A stretch of 64,000 bases of DNA, from positions 186,001-250,000 of the forward strand of contig NZ_JBHULZ010000041.1 of the NCBI RefSeq assembly GCF_042684705.1, in the 5' to 3' direction. This DNA is from Mesonia sediminis (GTDB lineage Bacteria > Bacteroidota > Bacteroidia > Flavobacteriales > Flavobacteriaceae). Below, piece after piece: positions 8,969-15,895 of this stretch. Under the pieces are notes generated by a model. The model was not told where the DNA came from, made no database searches, and saw only the letters and a program-made list of their open reading frames with translations. A program made the translations under genes and the position numbers. How positions within the stretch are numbered: position 1 is the first letter of the stretch; each line of letters opens with the position of its first letter.

Positions 8969-8976
8969 CAAAAGTA
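8969..8976 (-). promoter_or_regulatory. -7 promoter box of rbfA
   Basis: The minus strand reads TACTTTTG, an exact TAnnTTTG match, with only four bases between the box and the rbfA ATG. No matching -33 TTTG is visible at the usual distance. Confidence 0.45.
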
Positions 8977-8995
8977 GTTTATTTAAAAGGAATTG

Positions 8996-9003
8996 TATTT
9001 TTG
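8996..9003 (+). promoter_or_regulatory. -7 promoter box of the methylmalonyl-CoA epimerase gene
   Basis: TATTTTTG matches TAnnTTTG and lies 20 bases upstream of the ATG at 9024. It therefore excludes the longer in-frame start at 8952. No clear -33 element is seen. Confidence 0.5.
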
Positions 9004-9023
9004 TGTACAAAAATAATAAAGAT

Positions 9024-9431
9024 ATGATGCAAAAAATAGAACATTTGGGTATTGCCGTCAAAGATTTAAAAGAAGCCAATAAAATCTATCAAGCTTTGTT
9101 GGGAGTAGCCCCCTACAAAGAAGAAAGAGTAGCCAGTGAAGGCGTAGTTACCTCATTTTTTAAAACTGGCGAAAGCAAAATAGAATTGTTGGCAGCAACT
9201 AATGAAAACAGCCCAATAGCCAAGTTCATCGCCAAAAAAGGCGAAGGTATTCATCATATTGCCTTCGCTGTAGCGGATATAAATGCGGAAGTGGCAAGAT
9301 TAAAAAAGAAAGGATTTGTAGTGCTCAATGATGAACCCAAACGTGGCGCCGATAATAAAATGGTGGTTTTCTTGCATCCTAAATCAGCCAACGGGGTACT
9401 GGTAGAATTATGCCAAGAAATAAAAAAATAG
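9024..9431 (+). CDS. mce: Methylmalonyl-CoA epimerase
   Basis: Interconverts (R)- and (S)-methylmalonyl-CoA between propionyl-CoA carboxylase and methylmalonyl-CoA mutase. The sequence is a vicinal-oxygen-chelate (glyoxalase) fold of 135 residues: MQKIEHLGIAVKDLKEANKIYQ, the SKIELLAATNENSPIAKFI segment, and GEGIHHIAFAVADI with the metal-binding His. The C-terminal glutamate ligand is in VLVELCQE. The ATG at 9024 (or the adjacent 9027) is chosen because the -7 box at 8996 lies inside any longer reading. It is transcribed divergently from rbfA. No other propionate-pathway gene is in the window. Confidence 0.9.
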   Translation: MMQKIEHLGIAVKDLKEANKIYQALLGVAPYKEERVASEGVVTSFFKTGESKIELLAATNENSPIAKFIAKKGEGIHHIAFAVADINAEVARLKKKGFVVLNDEPKRGADNKMVVFLHPKSANGVLVELCQEIKK

Positions 9432-9484
9432 ATTTTTTGTTGCACAATAAATAAGTATTATTTAGTTTTGCCTACCGAAAATCA

Positions 9485-9558
9485 GGACCCATAGCTCAGC
9501 TGGTTAGAGCACCTGACTCATAATCAGGGGGTCGATGGTTCGAGCCCATCTGGGTCCA
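9485..9558 (+). tRNA. tRNA with CAU anticodon (tRNA-Ile2 or elongator tRNA-Met)
   Basis: A complete 74-base cloverleaf. The acceptor stem GGACCCA (9485-9491) pairs perfectly with TGGGTCC (9551-9557), with discriminator A at 9558. The anticodon stem CCTGA/TCAGG encloses loop CTCATAA, with CAT at 9519-9521; the T arm is GATGG-TTCGAGC-CCATC. No 3' CCA is encoded. The fully paired acceptor end argues against initiator tRNA. Whether the C34 is modified to lysidine (Ile) or left unmodified (Met) cannot be read from the gene. Confidence 0.95.
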
Positions 9559-9678
9559 CTTTTCTCTATAAGCTCGAAAATATTTCCCTCTCATCGATTT
9601 TTTTGATTTATTTTAACATTCTTTGCTGAATTTTGTTCAAATAATGTTTAATTTTACCGCCTATAGATCTAGTGTAGA

Positions 9679-9924
9679 ATGAAAAGAATATTTAAACTTA
9701 TCGCCATTGTAGCCATTTTACTATGGGCAATAGATAGTTCTGCTTTTCAATACTCTGCAGCAACAAAATCACCGCCACCACCAAATGATGCTGCCACAAG
9801 AGCTAATCCTCAAGGAATACCTCCACCACCTGGTCTAAACATAGACAACCAGACTTGGTTGTTACTTTTAACAGCCGGAGGAATAGGAATTATTTACTTC
9901 CGTAAAAGAAATCAAAAGGCTTAA
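9679..9924 (+). CDS. Small proline-rich exported protein with C-terminal membrane anchor (81 aa)
   Basis: The architecture is tripartite: an N-terminal signal segment (MKRIFKLIAIVAILLWAIDSSAF), a short linker with two proline runs (SPPPPN and GIPPPPGLNID), and a C-terminal hydrophobic helix (TWLLLLTAGGIGIIYF) followed by the basic tail RKRNQKA. A P-rich/ID motif, helix and basic tail resemble the short Bacteroidota proteins carrying PEP-CTERM-like or PID-type sorting signals. No catalytic domain is present. The gene stands alone after the tRNA and its 3' end overlaps the convergent ribE by four bases. The function is unknown. Confidence 0.7.
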   Translation: MKRIFKLIAIVAILLWAIDSSAFQYSAATKSPPPPNDAATRANPQGIPPPPGLNIDNQTWLLLLTAGGIGIIYFRKRNQKA

Positions 9925-10511
9925 TTTTTTAAATCTAATAGACGTTTGACGTATTTTCCTATCACGTCAAACTCCAAATTAACGGTATCGTTAACCTTAA
10001 GTTGATTTAAATTGGTATGCGCTAGTGTATAAGGTATTATAGCCACGCTAAAACTGTTATACTGACTGTTTACAACCGTTAGGCTAATTCCATTAACAGT
10101 AATAGAGCCTTTTTCTATAGTCACATTATTCAGTTTAGAGTCATAGGTAAATGTAAACAATGTACTCCCCTCCTGCGGCTCAATATTCGTACACACTGCT
10201 GTTTGGTCAACGTGCCCCTGCACAATATGACCATCTAAGCGTTGAGACATCAACATGCCACGCTCTAAATTAACAGCGTCTCCTACTGCCCAAGAACCTA
10301 AACTAGTTTTGGCTATGGTTTCCTGAATGGCAGTAACTTGATAGTTATCATCAAATATCCCCACTACCGTAAGACAAACACCATTGTGCGCAACACTCTG
10401 ATCTATTTTTAGCTCGGGGGTCATCGCTGCCTCAATAAAGAAATGCAAATTACCTTCTTCCTTTTCAATTCGTTTTACAACGCCTATTTCTTCGATGATT
10501 CCTGTAAACAT
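9921..10511 (-). CDS. ribE: Riboflavin synthase, alpha subunit
   Basis: Dismutates two 6,7-dimethyl-8-ribityllumazine molecules into riboflavin in the final step of the pathway. The 196 residues show the N-terminal hallmark MFTGIIEEIGVV and two homologous lumazine-binding halves. The first has HNGVCLTVVGI, the second KGSITVNGISLTVV; MSQRLDGHIVQGHVDQT marks the junction. No other rib genes are adjacent. A minus-strand TATTTTTG box at 10538-10545 is the likely -7 promoter element, about 26 bases upstream of the ATG. Confidence 0.94.
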   Translation of the reverse strand: MFTGIIEEIGVVKRIEKEEGNLHFFIEAAMTPELKIDQSVAHNGVCLTVVGIFDDNYQVTAIQETIAKTSLGSWAVGDAVNLERGMLMSQRLDGHIVQGHVDQTAVCTNIEPQEGSTLFTFTYDSKLNNVTIEKGSITVNGISLTVVNSQYNSFSVAIIPYTLAHTNLNQLKVNDTVNLEFDVIGKYVKRLLDLKN

Positions 10512-10611
10512 AGTTATAAATACTTACCTTTGTAGTGCAAAAATAGGTATAATTTTAAGTTACTCACTAAAATTAACCTGTCTTTCTTTATGAATTAAAA
10601 CTGCGACACAA

Positions 10612-11655
10612 GTGAAAAAACAGAATATAAAAATAGGCATAAGCATTGGCGATTTAAACGGAATTGGAAGCGAAATTATCCTAAAAACATTTGCCGACAA
10701 TCGAATGCTTGAGTTTTGCACCCCAATTGTATTTGCCAACACCAAGCTGATGTCTTTTTACAAAAAGCATTTTGATGTAAACACAAATATTCAAGGCATT
10801 AATGACGCCAGTGAAGCTATTGAAGGAAAATTTAATGTGGTAAATGTCTGGAAAAATCACTTAAAAATAAATTTTGGTAAAGAAGATACCTTCTTAGGTG
10901 ATTTTGCTTTCCAATCGCTTGAAGCCGCTACAGCAGCTTTAAAAGCAAATACAATAGATGCTTTGGTTACTGCACCAATTCATAAAAAAGTGATTCAATC
11001 TGAAAAGTTTAAATTTCCTGGCCATACCGACTATTTAGCTCAAGCTTTAGAAGGTGAAAGTCTTATGTTTATGATTTCAGAAAATTTAAAAGTAGGCCTT
11101 TTAACCGATCATGTTCCTGTAAAAAACGTACCACAAGTTATAACCGAAAAACTCATCACTAAAAAACTTCAACTCATTACCCATTCGCTTAAAGCGGATT
11201 TTAAAGTACAGCGACCAAAAATTGCCTTTCTAGGTATCAATCCTCACAGCGGAGACAATGGAGTAATTGGAGATGAAGATGATAAAATACTCAAGCCAAC
11301 CTTAGAAAAATTACGTGAGCAAGGACATTTGGTCTTTGGTCCCTACGCTGCCGACAGCTTTTTTGGTACCAAAAATTATGAAAATTTCGACGCCGTTATT
11401 GCGGCTTATCACGACCAAGGTTTAATCCCGTTTAAAACATTGTCTTTTGGTTCAGGCGTAAATTATACCGCGGGCTTATCGCGTGTAAGAACTTCGCCAG
11501 ATCACGGCACTGCTTTTGAAATTGCGGGTAAAAATGAAGCTAACCATCAATCTTTTCAAGAAGCGGTGCACGCTGCAATCACTATTTTTAAAAACCGAAA
11601 AGAATATCAAAAGCTCACCAAAAATCCGCTAAAAAAGCAAGGTAAAAAATTATAA
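10612..11655 (+). CDS. pdxA: 4-hydroxythreonine-4-phosphate dehydrogenase
   Basis: NAD-dependent step of the DXP-dependent pyridoxal-phosphate pathway. The start is a GTG at 10612, because an in-frame TGA at 10591 leaves no earlier choice; it yields MKKQNIKIGISIGDLNGIGSEIILKTF, the family N-terminus. Further motifs are LVTAPIHKKVI, FPGHTDYLAQ with a metal-binding His, GINPHSGDNGVIGDED, AAYHDQGLIPFK, and RTSPDHGTAFEIAG. Its 347 residues are normal length. A TACCTTTG box at 10525-10532 would give a leader of roughly 75 bases. Confidence 0.94.
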   Translation: MKKQNIKIGISIGDLNGIGSEIILKTFADNRMLEFCTPIVFANTKLMSFYKKHFDVNTNIQGINDASEAIEGKFNVVNVWKNHLKINFGKEDTFLGDFAFQSLEAATAALKANTIDALVTAPIHKKVIQSEKFKFPGHTDYLAQALEGESLMFMISENLKVGLLTDHVPVKNVPQVITEKLITKKLQLITHSLKADFKVQRPKIAFLGINPHSGDNGVIGDEDDKILKPTLEKLREQGHLVFGPYAADSFFGTKNYENFDAVIAAYHDQGLIPFKTLSFGSGVNYTAGLSRVRTSPDHGTAFEIAGKNEANHQSFQEAVHAAITIFKNRKEYQKLTKNPLKKQGKKL

Positions 11656-11676
11656 ACATTTCTTGTTAATAAATAC

Positions 11677-11704
11677 TTGTATCGAATTTATTTTTTTATA
11701 TTTG
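11677..11704 (+). promoter_or_regulatory. Bacteroidota-type promoter of the DUF177-rpmF operon
   Basis: TTG at 11677-11679 and TATATTTG at 11697-11704 are separated by 17 bases. The predicted start near 11708 leaves a leader of about 19 bases before the ATG at 11727. Confidence 0.65.
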
Positions 11705-11726
11705 CACGCTTGAAATCAATGATGTA

Positions 11727-12266
11727 ATGAAAAAGCTAAAAGAATATATCATTCCTTTTGTAGGATTGAAGGTTGGCAAACATCATTTTGATTATCAAAT
11801 AGATAATCAATTCTTTGAGTTCTTTGAATATGATGATTTTAATTCCGTAAAGGTTTCGGTAGATTTACTTTTAGAAAAAAAATCCAATATGCTAGAGCTA
11901 CACTTTAGTATTGAAGGTACTGTAAATCTTAATTGCGATGTTAGCAATGAAGCCTACGATCAACCTGTTGAACATCAATTGCATTTGGTGGTAAAATTTG
12001 GTGAAGAGTACAATGATGAAAACGAAGAATTATTAATTCTTCCGCATGGTGCCTATGAAATTGAGGTGCACCAATACATCTATGAAGCTATAGTTTTGGC
12101 TTTACCCTACAAAAGATTGCACCCGGGCATTGAAGACGGTACATTAAATTCAGAAATATTAGATAAGTTAGAAGAATTGCAACCTGTACAAAAGGAAGTA
12201 AATGAAAATAATGAGGTAGACCCTCGCTGGAATAAATTAAAAAACCTGTTAAACGACAATAAATAA
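11727..12266 (+). CDS. DUF177 (YceD family) protein
   Basis: YceD/DUF177 proteins are conserved next to rpmF in many bacteria and are linked to 23S rRNA or ribosome accumulation; their exact activity is not settled. This 179-residue copy has the usual acidic body, the central SIEGTVNLNCDVSNEAYDQPVE segment (with one Cys of the common pair), and the C-terminal PRWNKLKNLL motif typical of the family. The rpmF start follows seven bases after the stop, so the two form an operon under the promoter at 11677. Confidence 0.88.
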   Translation: MKKLKEYIIPFVGLKVGKHHFDYQIDNQFFEFFEYDDFNSVKVSVDLLLEKKSNMLELHFSIEGTVNLNCDVSNEAYDQPVEHQLHLVVKFGEEYNDENEELLILPHGAYEIEVHQYIYEAIVLALPYKRLHPGIEDGTLNSEILDKLEELQPVQKEVNENNEVDPRWNKLKNLLNDNK

Positions 12267-12273
12267 CTTAGTT

Positions 12274-12471
12274 ATGGCACATCCTAAGAGAAAAATATCT
12301 AAGACTAGAAGAGATAAAAGGAGAACGCATTATAAAGCAAAAGCTCCACAAATTGCTACAGACCCTACTACGGGAGAAGCTCATCTTTATCACAGAGCAC
12401 ATTGGCACGAAGGAAAACTCTATTACAGAGGGCAAGTACTTATTGACAATACAGAAGAAGTTGAAGCTTAA
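12274..12471 (+). CDS. rpmF: 50S ribosomal protein L32
   Basis: The 65-residue sequence starts MAHPKRKISKTRRDKRRTHYK, the L32 hallmark. The C-terminal half has H-x-x-H and no zinc-ribbon cysteines (HLYHRAHWHEGKLYYRGQVL), so this is a Cys-free L32 as is common in Bacteroidota. It is cotranscribed with the upstream DUF177 gene. A hairpin terminator 26 bases after the stop separates it from fabH. Confidence 0.97.
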   Translation: MAHPKRKISKTRRDKRRTHYKAKAPQIATDPTTGEAHLYHRAHWHEGKLYYRGQVLIDNTEEVEA

Positions 12472-12496
12472 TAAGCACTAAAATTTTTTTTATAAG

Positions 12497-12530
12497 ACTC
12501 TCCGCAGTGAAGCTGTGCGAGAGTTTTTTT
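12497..12530 (+). terminator. Intrinsic terminator after rpmF
   Basis: ACTCTC (12497-12502) pairs with GAGAGT (12518-12523); after one bulged C the stem continues with GCA/TGC. Seven T follow (12524-12530). Confidence 0.75.
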
Positions 12531-12668
12531 GTTTTATCTTATTTCTAGAATGCTATGAGCGCATAATAGTTTTTCTATATAAGTTGATAAATTGACAAAA
12601 ACACCTTAATTTGCATCTGCTAAATTTTATTAATTTACTCAATATCAAGTTTTAATATAATTTAGCGG

Positions 12669-12676
12669 TAATTTTG
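12669..12676 (+). promoter_or_regulatory. -7 promoter box of fabH
   Basis: TAATTTTG matches TAnnTTTG and lies 19 bases upstream of the fabH ATG, downstream of the rpmF terminator. No TTTG is visible at the -33 position. Confidence 0.5.
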
Positions 12677-12695
12677 CTGAAATAATTTCAATTGT

Positions 12696-13691
12696 ATGAA
12701 TACAATCAAAGCAGCTATAACCGCTGTAGGATCTTTTGTTCCTGAGCATGTGTTGTCTAACAAAATGTTAGAAGAAATGGTAGATACCAATGATGAATGG
12801 ATTACCACAAGAACAGGAATAAAGGAGCGCAGAATATTAAAAGATGCCCACAAAGGCACCTCTTATTTAGGTATAAAAGCAGCCCAAAATTTATTAAAAA
12901 AAGCCAATCTTGACCCAAAAGAAATTGATTTGGTTCTCTTTGCAACGGCTACACCCGATATGCCTGTGGCTTCAACAGCGGCTTTTACCGCGAGTGAAAT
13001 TGGCGCCACAAACGCATTTTCTTTTGATTTACAGGCGGCCTGTTCTAGCTTTCTCTACGGTATGTCTACCGCTGCAAGTTATATAGAGTCTGGCAGATAC
13101 AAAAAAGTATTGCTTATTGGTGCAGACAAAATGTCTTCTATCATCAACTATGAAGATCGAGCGACTTGTATTATTTTTGGTGACGGTGGAGGCGCTGTTC
13201 TCTTTGAGCCCAATGAAGAAGGCTTAGGACTGCAAGATGAATATTTGCGTAGTGACGGCATAGGTAGAAATTTTCTAAAGATTGAAGCAGGAGGATCTAT
13301 ATTACCTGCCTCTGAAGAAACGGTAAAAAATAAATTACATTACGTTCATCAAGACGGTAAAACCGTGTTTAAGTTTGCAGTTTCCAATATGGCCGATGTT
13401 AGCGAGAAAATAATGAAACGCAATCACCTTGAAGAGAAAGATGTTGACTGGTTAGTAGCGCATCAAGCCAATAAGCGAATTATCGATGCCACTGCAAAAC
13501 GCATGGGGCTAAGTGAAGATAAAGTACTTATGAATATACAGCGCTACGGTAATACAACTTCGGCTACCTTACCGTTGCTGCTAAGTGACTATGAAAAACA
13601 ACTTAAAAAAGGAGATAACCTAGTTTTCGCCTCTTTTGGCGGAGGCTTTACTTGGGGTTCCATTTATTTAAAATGGGCCTATAATTCTTAA
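12696..13691 (+). CDS. fabH: Beta-ketoacyl-ACP synthase III
   Basis: Condenses an acyl-CoA primer with malonyl-ACP to start fatty-acid synthesis. The 331-residue protein contains the N-terminal TAVGSFVPEHVLSN, TNDEWITTRTGIKERR, catalytic Cys116 in LQAACSSFLYG, the His of VAHQANKRI and the Asn of YGNTTSATLPLLL, completing the Cys-His-Asn triad. The terminal FGGGFTWGS is also typical. It lies 27 bases ahead of accB, so initiation and malonyl-CoA supply are probably cotranscribed. Confidence 0.95.
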   Translation: MNTIKAAITAVGSFVPEHVLSNKMLEEMVDTNDEWITTRTGIKERRILKDAHKGTSYLGIKAAQNLLKKANLDPKEIDLVLFATATPDMPVASTAAFTASEIGATNAFSFDLQAACSSFLYGMSTAASYIESGRYKKVLLIGADKMSSIINYEDRATCIIFGDGGGAVLFEPNEEGLGLQDEYLRSDGIGRNFLKIEAGGSILPASEETVKNKLHYVHQDGKTVFKFAVSNMADVSEKIMKRNHLEEKDVDWLVAHQANKRIIDATAKRMGLSEDKVLMNIQRYGNTTSATLPLLLSDYEKQLKKGDNLVFASFGGGFTWGSIYLKWAYNS

Positions 13692-13718
13692 AATCATAAC
13701 GATTAATACCACAATATT

Positions 13719-14225
13719 ATGGAATTAAAAGAAATTCAAAACTTAATAAAATTTGTAGCAAAATCTGGTGCTAGCGAGGTAAAATTAGAAACCGATGATG
13801 TTAAAATTACAATCAAAACAACATCTGGCGATGATAAAGAGACTACCATCGTGCAGCAAGTGCCAATGCAAGGAATGCCACAAATGCAAATGCCGCAAAT
13901 GCACGCTCAAGCACCGGCTACACCAACCGAAACTACAGCTACACCGGCAAAACAAGAAACTGCTGCAAATGAAGATGACTCAAAATACATTACGGTAAAA
14001 TCTCCAATTATAGGAACTTTCTACCGAAAGCCTTCACCAGACAAACCTACCTTTGTAGAAGTAGGAGATAGTATAAAAGAAGGAGATGTACTTTGTATTA
14101 TTGAAGCAATGAAGCTATTTAATGAGATTGAAAGCGAAGTATCTGGTAAAATTGTAAAAGTATTGGTAGATGATTCATCTCCAGTTGAATTTGACCAGCC
14201 TTTATTCTTAGTAGACCCGTCTTAA
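13719..14225 (+). CDS. accB: Biotin carboxyl carrier protein of acetyl-CoA carboxylase
   Basis: Carries the biotin that shuttles carboxylate from AccC to the carboxyltransferase. The N-terminal helix (MELKEIQNLIKFVAKSGASEVKLE) is followed by a flexible Met/Gln/Ala/Thr/Pro-rich linker (MPQMQMPQMHAQAPATPTE, about residues 48-85). The biotinyl domain carries the acceptor Lys132 in IEAMKLFNEIE. Its 168 residues are normal length. It is followed after 48 bases by accC. The carboxyltransferase genes accA and accD are not in the window. Confidence 0.95.
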   Translation: MELKEIQNLIKFVAKSGASEVKLETDDVKITIKTTSGDDKETTIVQQVPMQGMPQMQMPQMHAQAPATPTETTATPAKQETAANEDDSKYITVKSPIIGTFYRKPSPDKPTFVEVGDSIKEGDVLCIIEAMKLFNEIESEVSGKIVKVLVDDSSPVEFDQPLFLVDPS

Positions 14226-14273
14226 TCTATTTAGAATATAAAAGTCTTTCGTGTCCAAAAAAATATAAACAGT

Positions 14274-15629
14274 ATGTTTAAAAAAATATTAATTGCCAAT
14301 AGAGGCGAAATTGCACTACGTGTAATTAGAACCTGCCGTGAAATGGGAATCAAAACTGTGGCGGTATATTCTAAAGCCGACGCAGAAAGTTTACATGTGC
14401 GCTTTGCAGATGAAGCCGTATGTATTGGTCCGGCTCCTAGTAACGAGTCTTATTTAAAAATACCCAATATTATTTCGGCGGCAGAAATTACCAATGCAGA
14501 TGCAATTCATCCAGGATATGGTTTTTTAGCAGAAAATGCAAAATTTTCCAAAATCTGTGATGAGCACGGTATTAAATTTATTGGTGCATCGCCAGAAATG
14601 ATTGAGCGAATGGGCGATAAAGCCTCGGCTAGAGCTACTATGATGGCCGCAGGAGTGCCTTGTATCCCAGGTTCTGATGGTCTATTAAAAGATTATAAAG
14701 ATTGCCTGAAAACAGCAAAAAAAATGGGGTTCCCTGTTATGCTTAAGGCAACTGCTGGAGGAGGCGGAAAAGGAATGCGCGCCGTTTGGAAAGAAGAGGA
14801 CCTTGAAGCTGCTTGGGATTCTGCCAGACAAGAAGCTGGTGCGGCTTTTGGTAACAACGGAATGTATATGGAAAAGCTTATCGAAGAGCCTAGACATATC
14901 GAAATACAAGTAGTTGGTGATAGCAAAGGTAAAGCTTGCCATCTCTCTGAAAGAGATTGTTCTGTGCAAAGAAGACATCAAAAACTTACCGAAGAAACTC
15001 CCTCTCCTTTTATGACCGATGAATTGCGCGAAAAAATGGGAGAAGCAGCAGTAAAAGCTGCCGAATATATTAAATATGAAGGGGCTGGTACAGTAGAATT
15101 TTTAGTTGATAAGCATAGAAATTTCTACTTTATGGAAATGAATACGCGTATCCAAGTAGAACATCCAATTACAGAGCAAGTTATTGATTACGACTTGATA
15201 CGAGAGCAAATTTTGGTTGCCGCTGGTGTAGAAATATCAGGAAAAAATTATTTCCCTAAATTACATTCAATAGAATGCCGTATCAATGCCGAAGATCCTT
15301 ACAATGGCTTTAGACCTTCACCAGGTAAAATAACCAATTTACACGCTCCTGGAGGACACGGTGTGCGCATAGACACACATGTTTATAGTGGATATTCTAT
15401 ACCTCCAAACTATGACTCCATGATCGCAAAGTTAATTACTACGGCTCAAACAAGAGAAGAAGCCATCCATAAGATGAAACGCGCTTTGGATGAATTTGTT
15501 ATTGAAGGTGTAAAAACAACGATTCCTTTTCATAGACAATTAATGGATCATCCTGATTACCTTGATGGAAATTACACCACCAAATTTATGGAAGATTTTG
15601 TAATGGATGAGAAATACCAAGATCAATAA
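14274..15629 (+). CDS. accC: Acetyl-CoA carboxylase biotin carboxylase subunit
   Basis: ATP-dependent carboxylation of biotin on AccB. It opens with MFKKILIANRGEIALRVIRTCREMG. The ATP-grasp domain has the glycine-rich loop KATAGGGGKGMR, ERDCSVQRRHQKL, the EMNTRIQVEHPITEQV metal-binding segment, and RINAEDPYNGFRPSPG; DTHVYSGYSIPPNYDSMIAKL lies in the C-terminal subdomain. At 451 residues it is full length. It ends the fabH-accB-accC unit, followed by a strong hairpin terminator. Confidence 0.96.
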   Translation: MFKKILIANRGEIALRVIRTCREMGIKTVAVYSKADAESLHVRFADEAVCIGPAPSNESYLKIPNIISAAEITNADAIHPGYGFLAENAKFSKICDEHGIKFIGASPEMIERMGDKASARATMMAAGVPCIPGSDGLLKDYKDCLKTAKKMGFPVMLKATAGGGGKGMRAVWKEEDLEAAWDSARQEAGAAFGNNGMYMEKLIEEPRHIEIQVVGDSKGKACHLSERDCSVQRRHQKLTEETPSPFMTDELREKMGEAAVKAAEYIKYEGAGTVEFLVDKHRNFYFMEMNTRIQVEHPITEQVIDYDLIREQILVAAGVEISGKNYFPKLHSIECRINAEDPYNGFRPSPGKITNLHAPGGHGVRIDTHVYSGYSIPPNYDSMIAKLITTAQTREEAIHKMKRALDEFVIEGVKTTIPFHRQLMDHPDYLDGNYTTKFMEDFVMDEKYQDQ

Positions 15630-15650
15630 GTAAATTATAATAGTACTTGA

Positions 15651-15686
15651 AATAAAAGCCTTTACCTGCGTGTAAAGGCTTTTATT
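15651..15686 (+). terminator. Intrinsic terminator after accC
   Basis: AAAAGCCTTTAC (15654-15665) pairs perfectly with GTAAAGGCTTTT (15672-15683), loop CTGCGT. Flanking A and T runs extend the stem and supply the U-tract. Confidence 0.85.
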
Positions 15687-15895
15687 TTTAAACCCATTTT
15701 AATTACAGTACACTTCATTCAATTACATCCCATTTTATGTTTTGAAATTAAATACTTTTGCCCGATATATTCGAAAATTAAAAAAATTAAATTGTTTTCA
15801 ATTAAGCTTTGTTTATCTTTAACCTAATTCATCTTTTCTTAATTTTAAAAAGGGCCAATTTTTTAAATCTGGCTAAAACATAAACCTATTCTATT

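Noticed and set aside
13795..13998. 67-codon Cys/Lys-rich frame inside accB
   Set aside because: Out-of-frame reading of the Met/Gln repeat linker; accB is clearly the coding frame.
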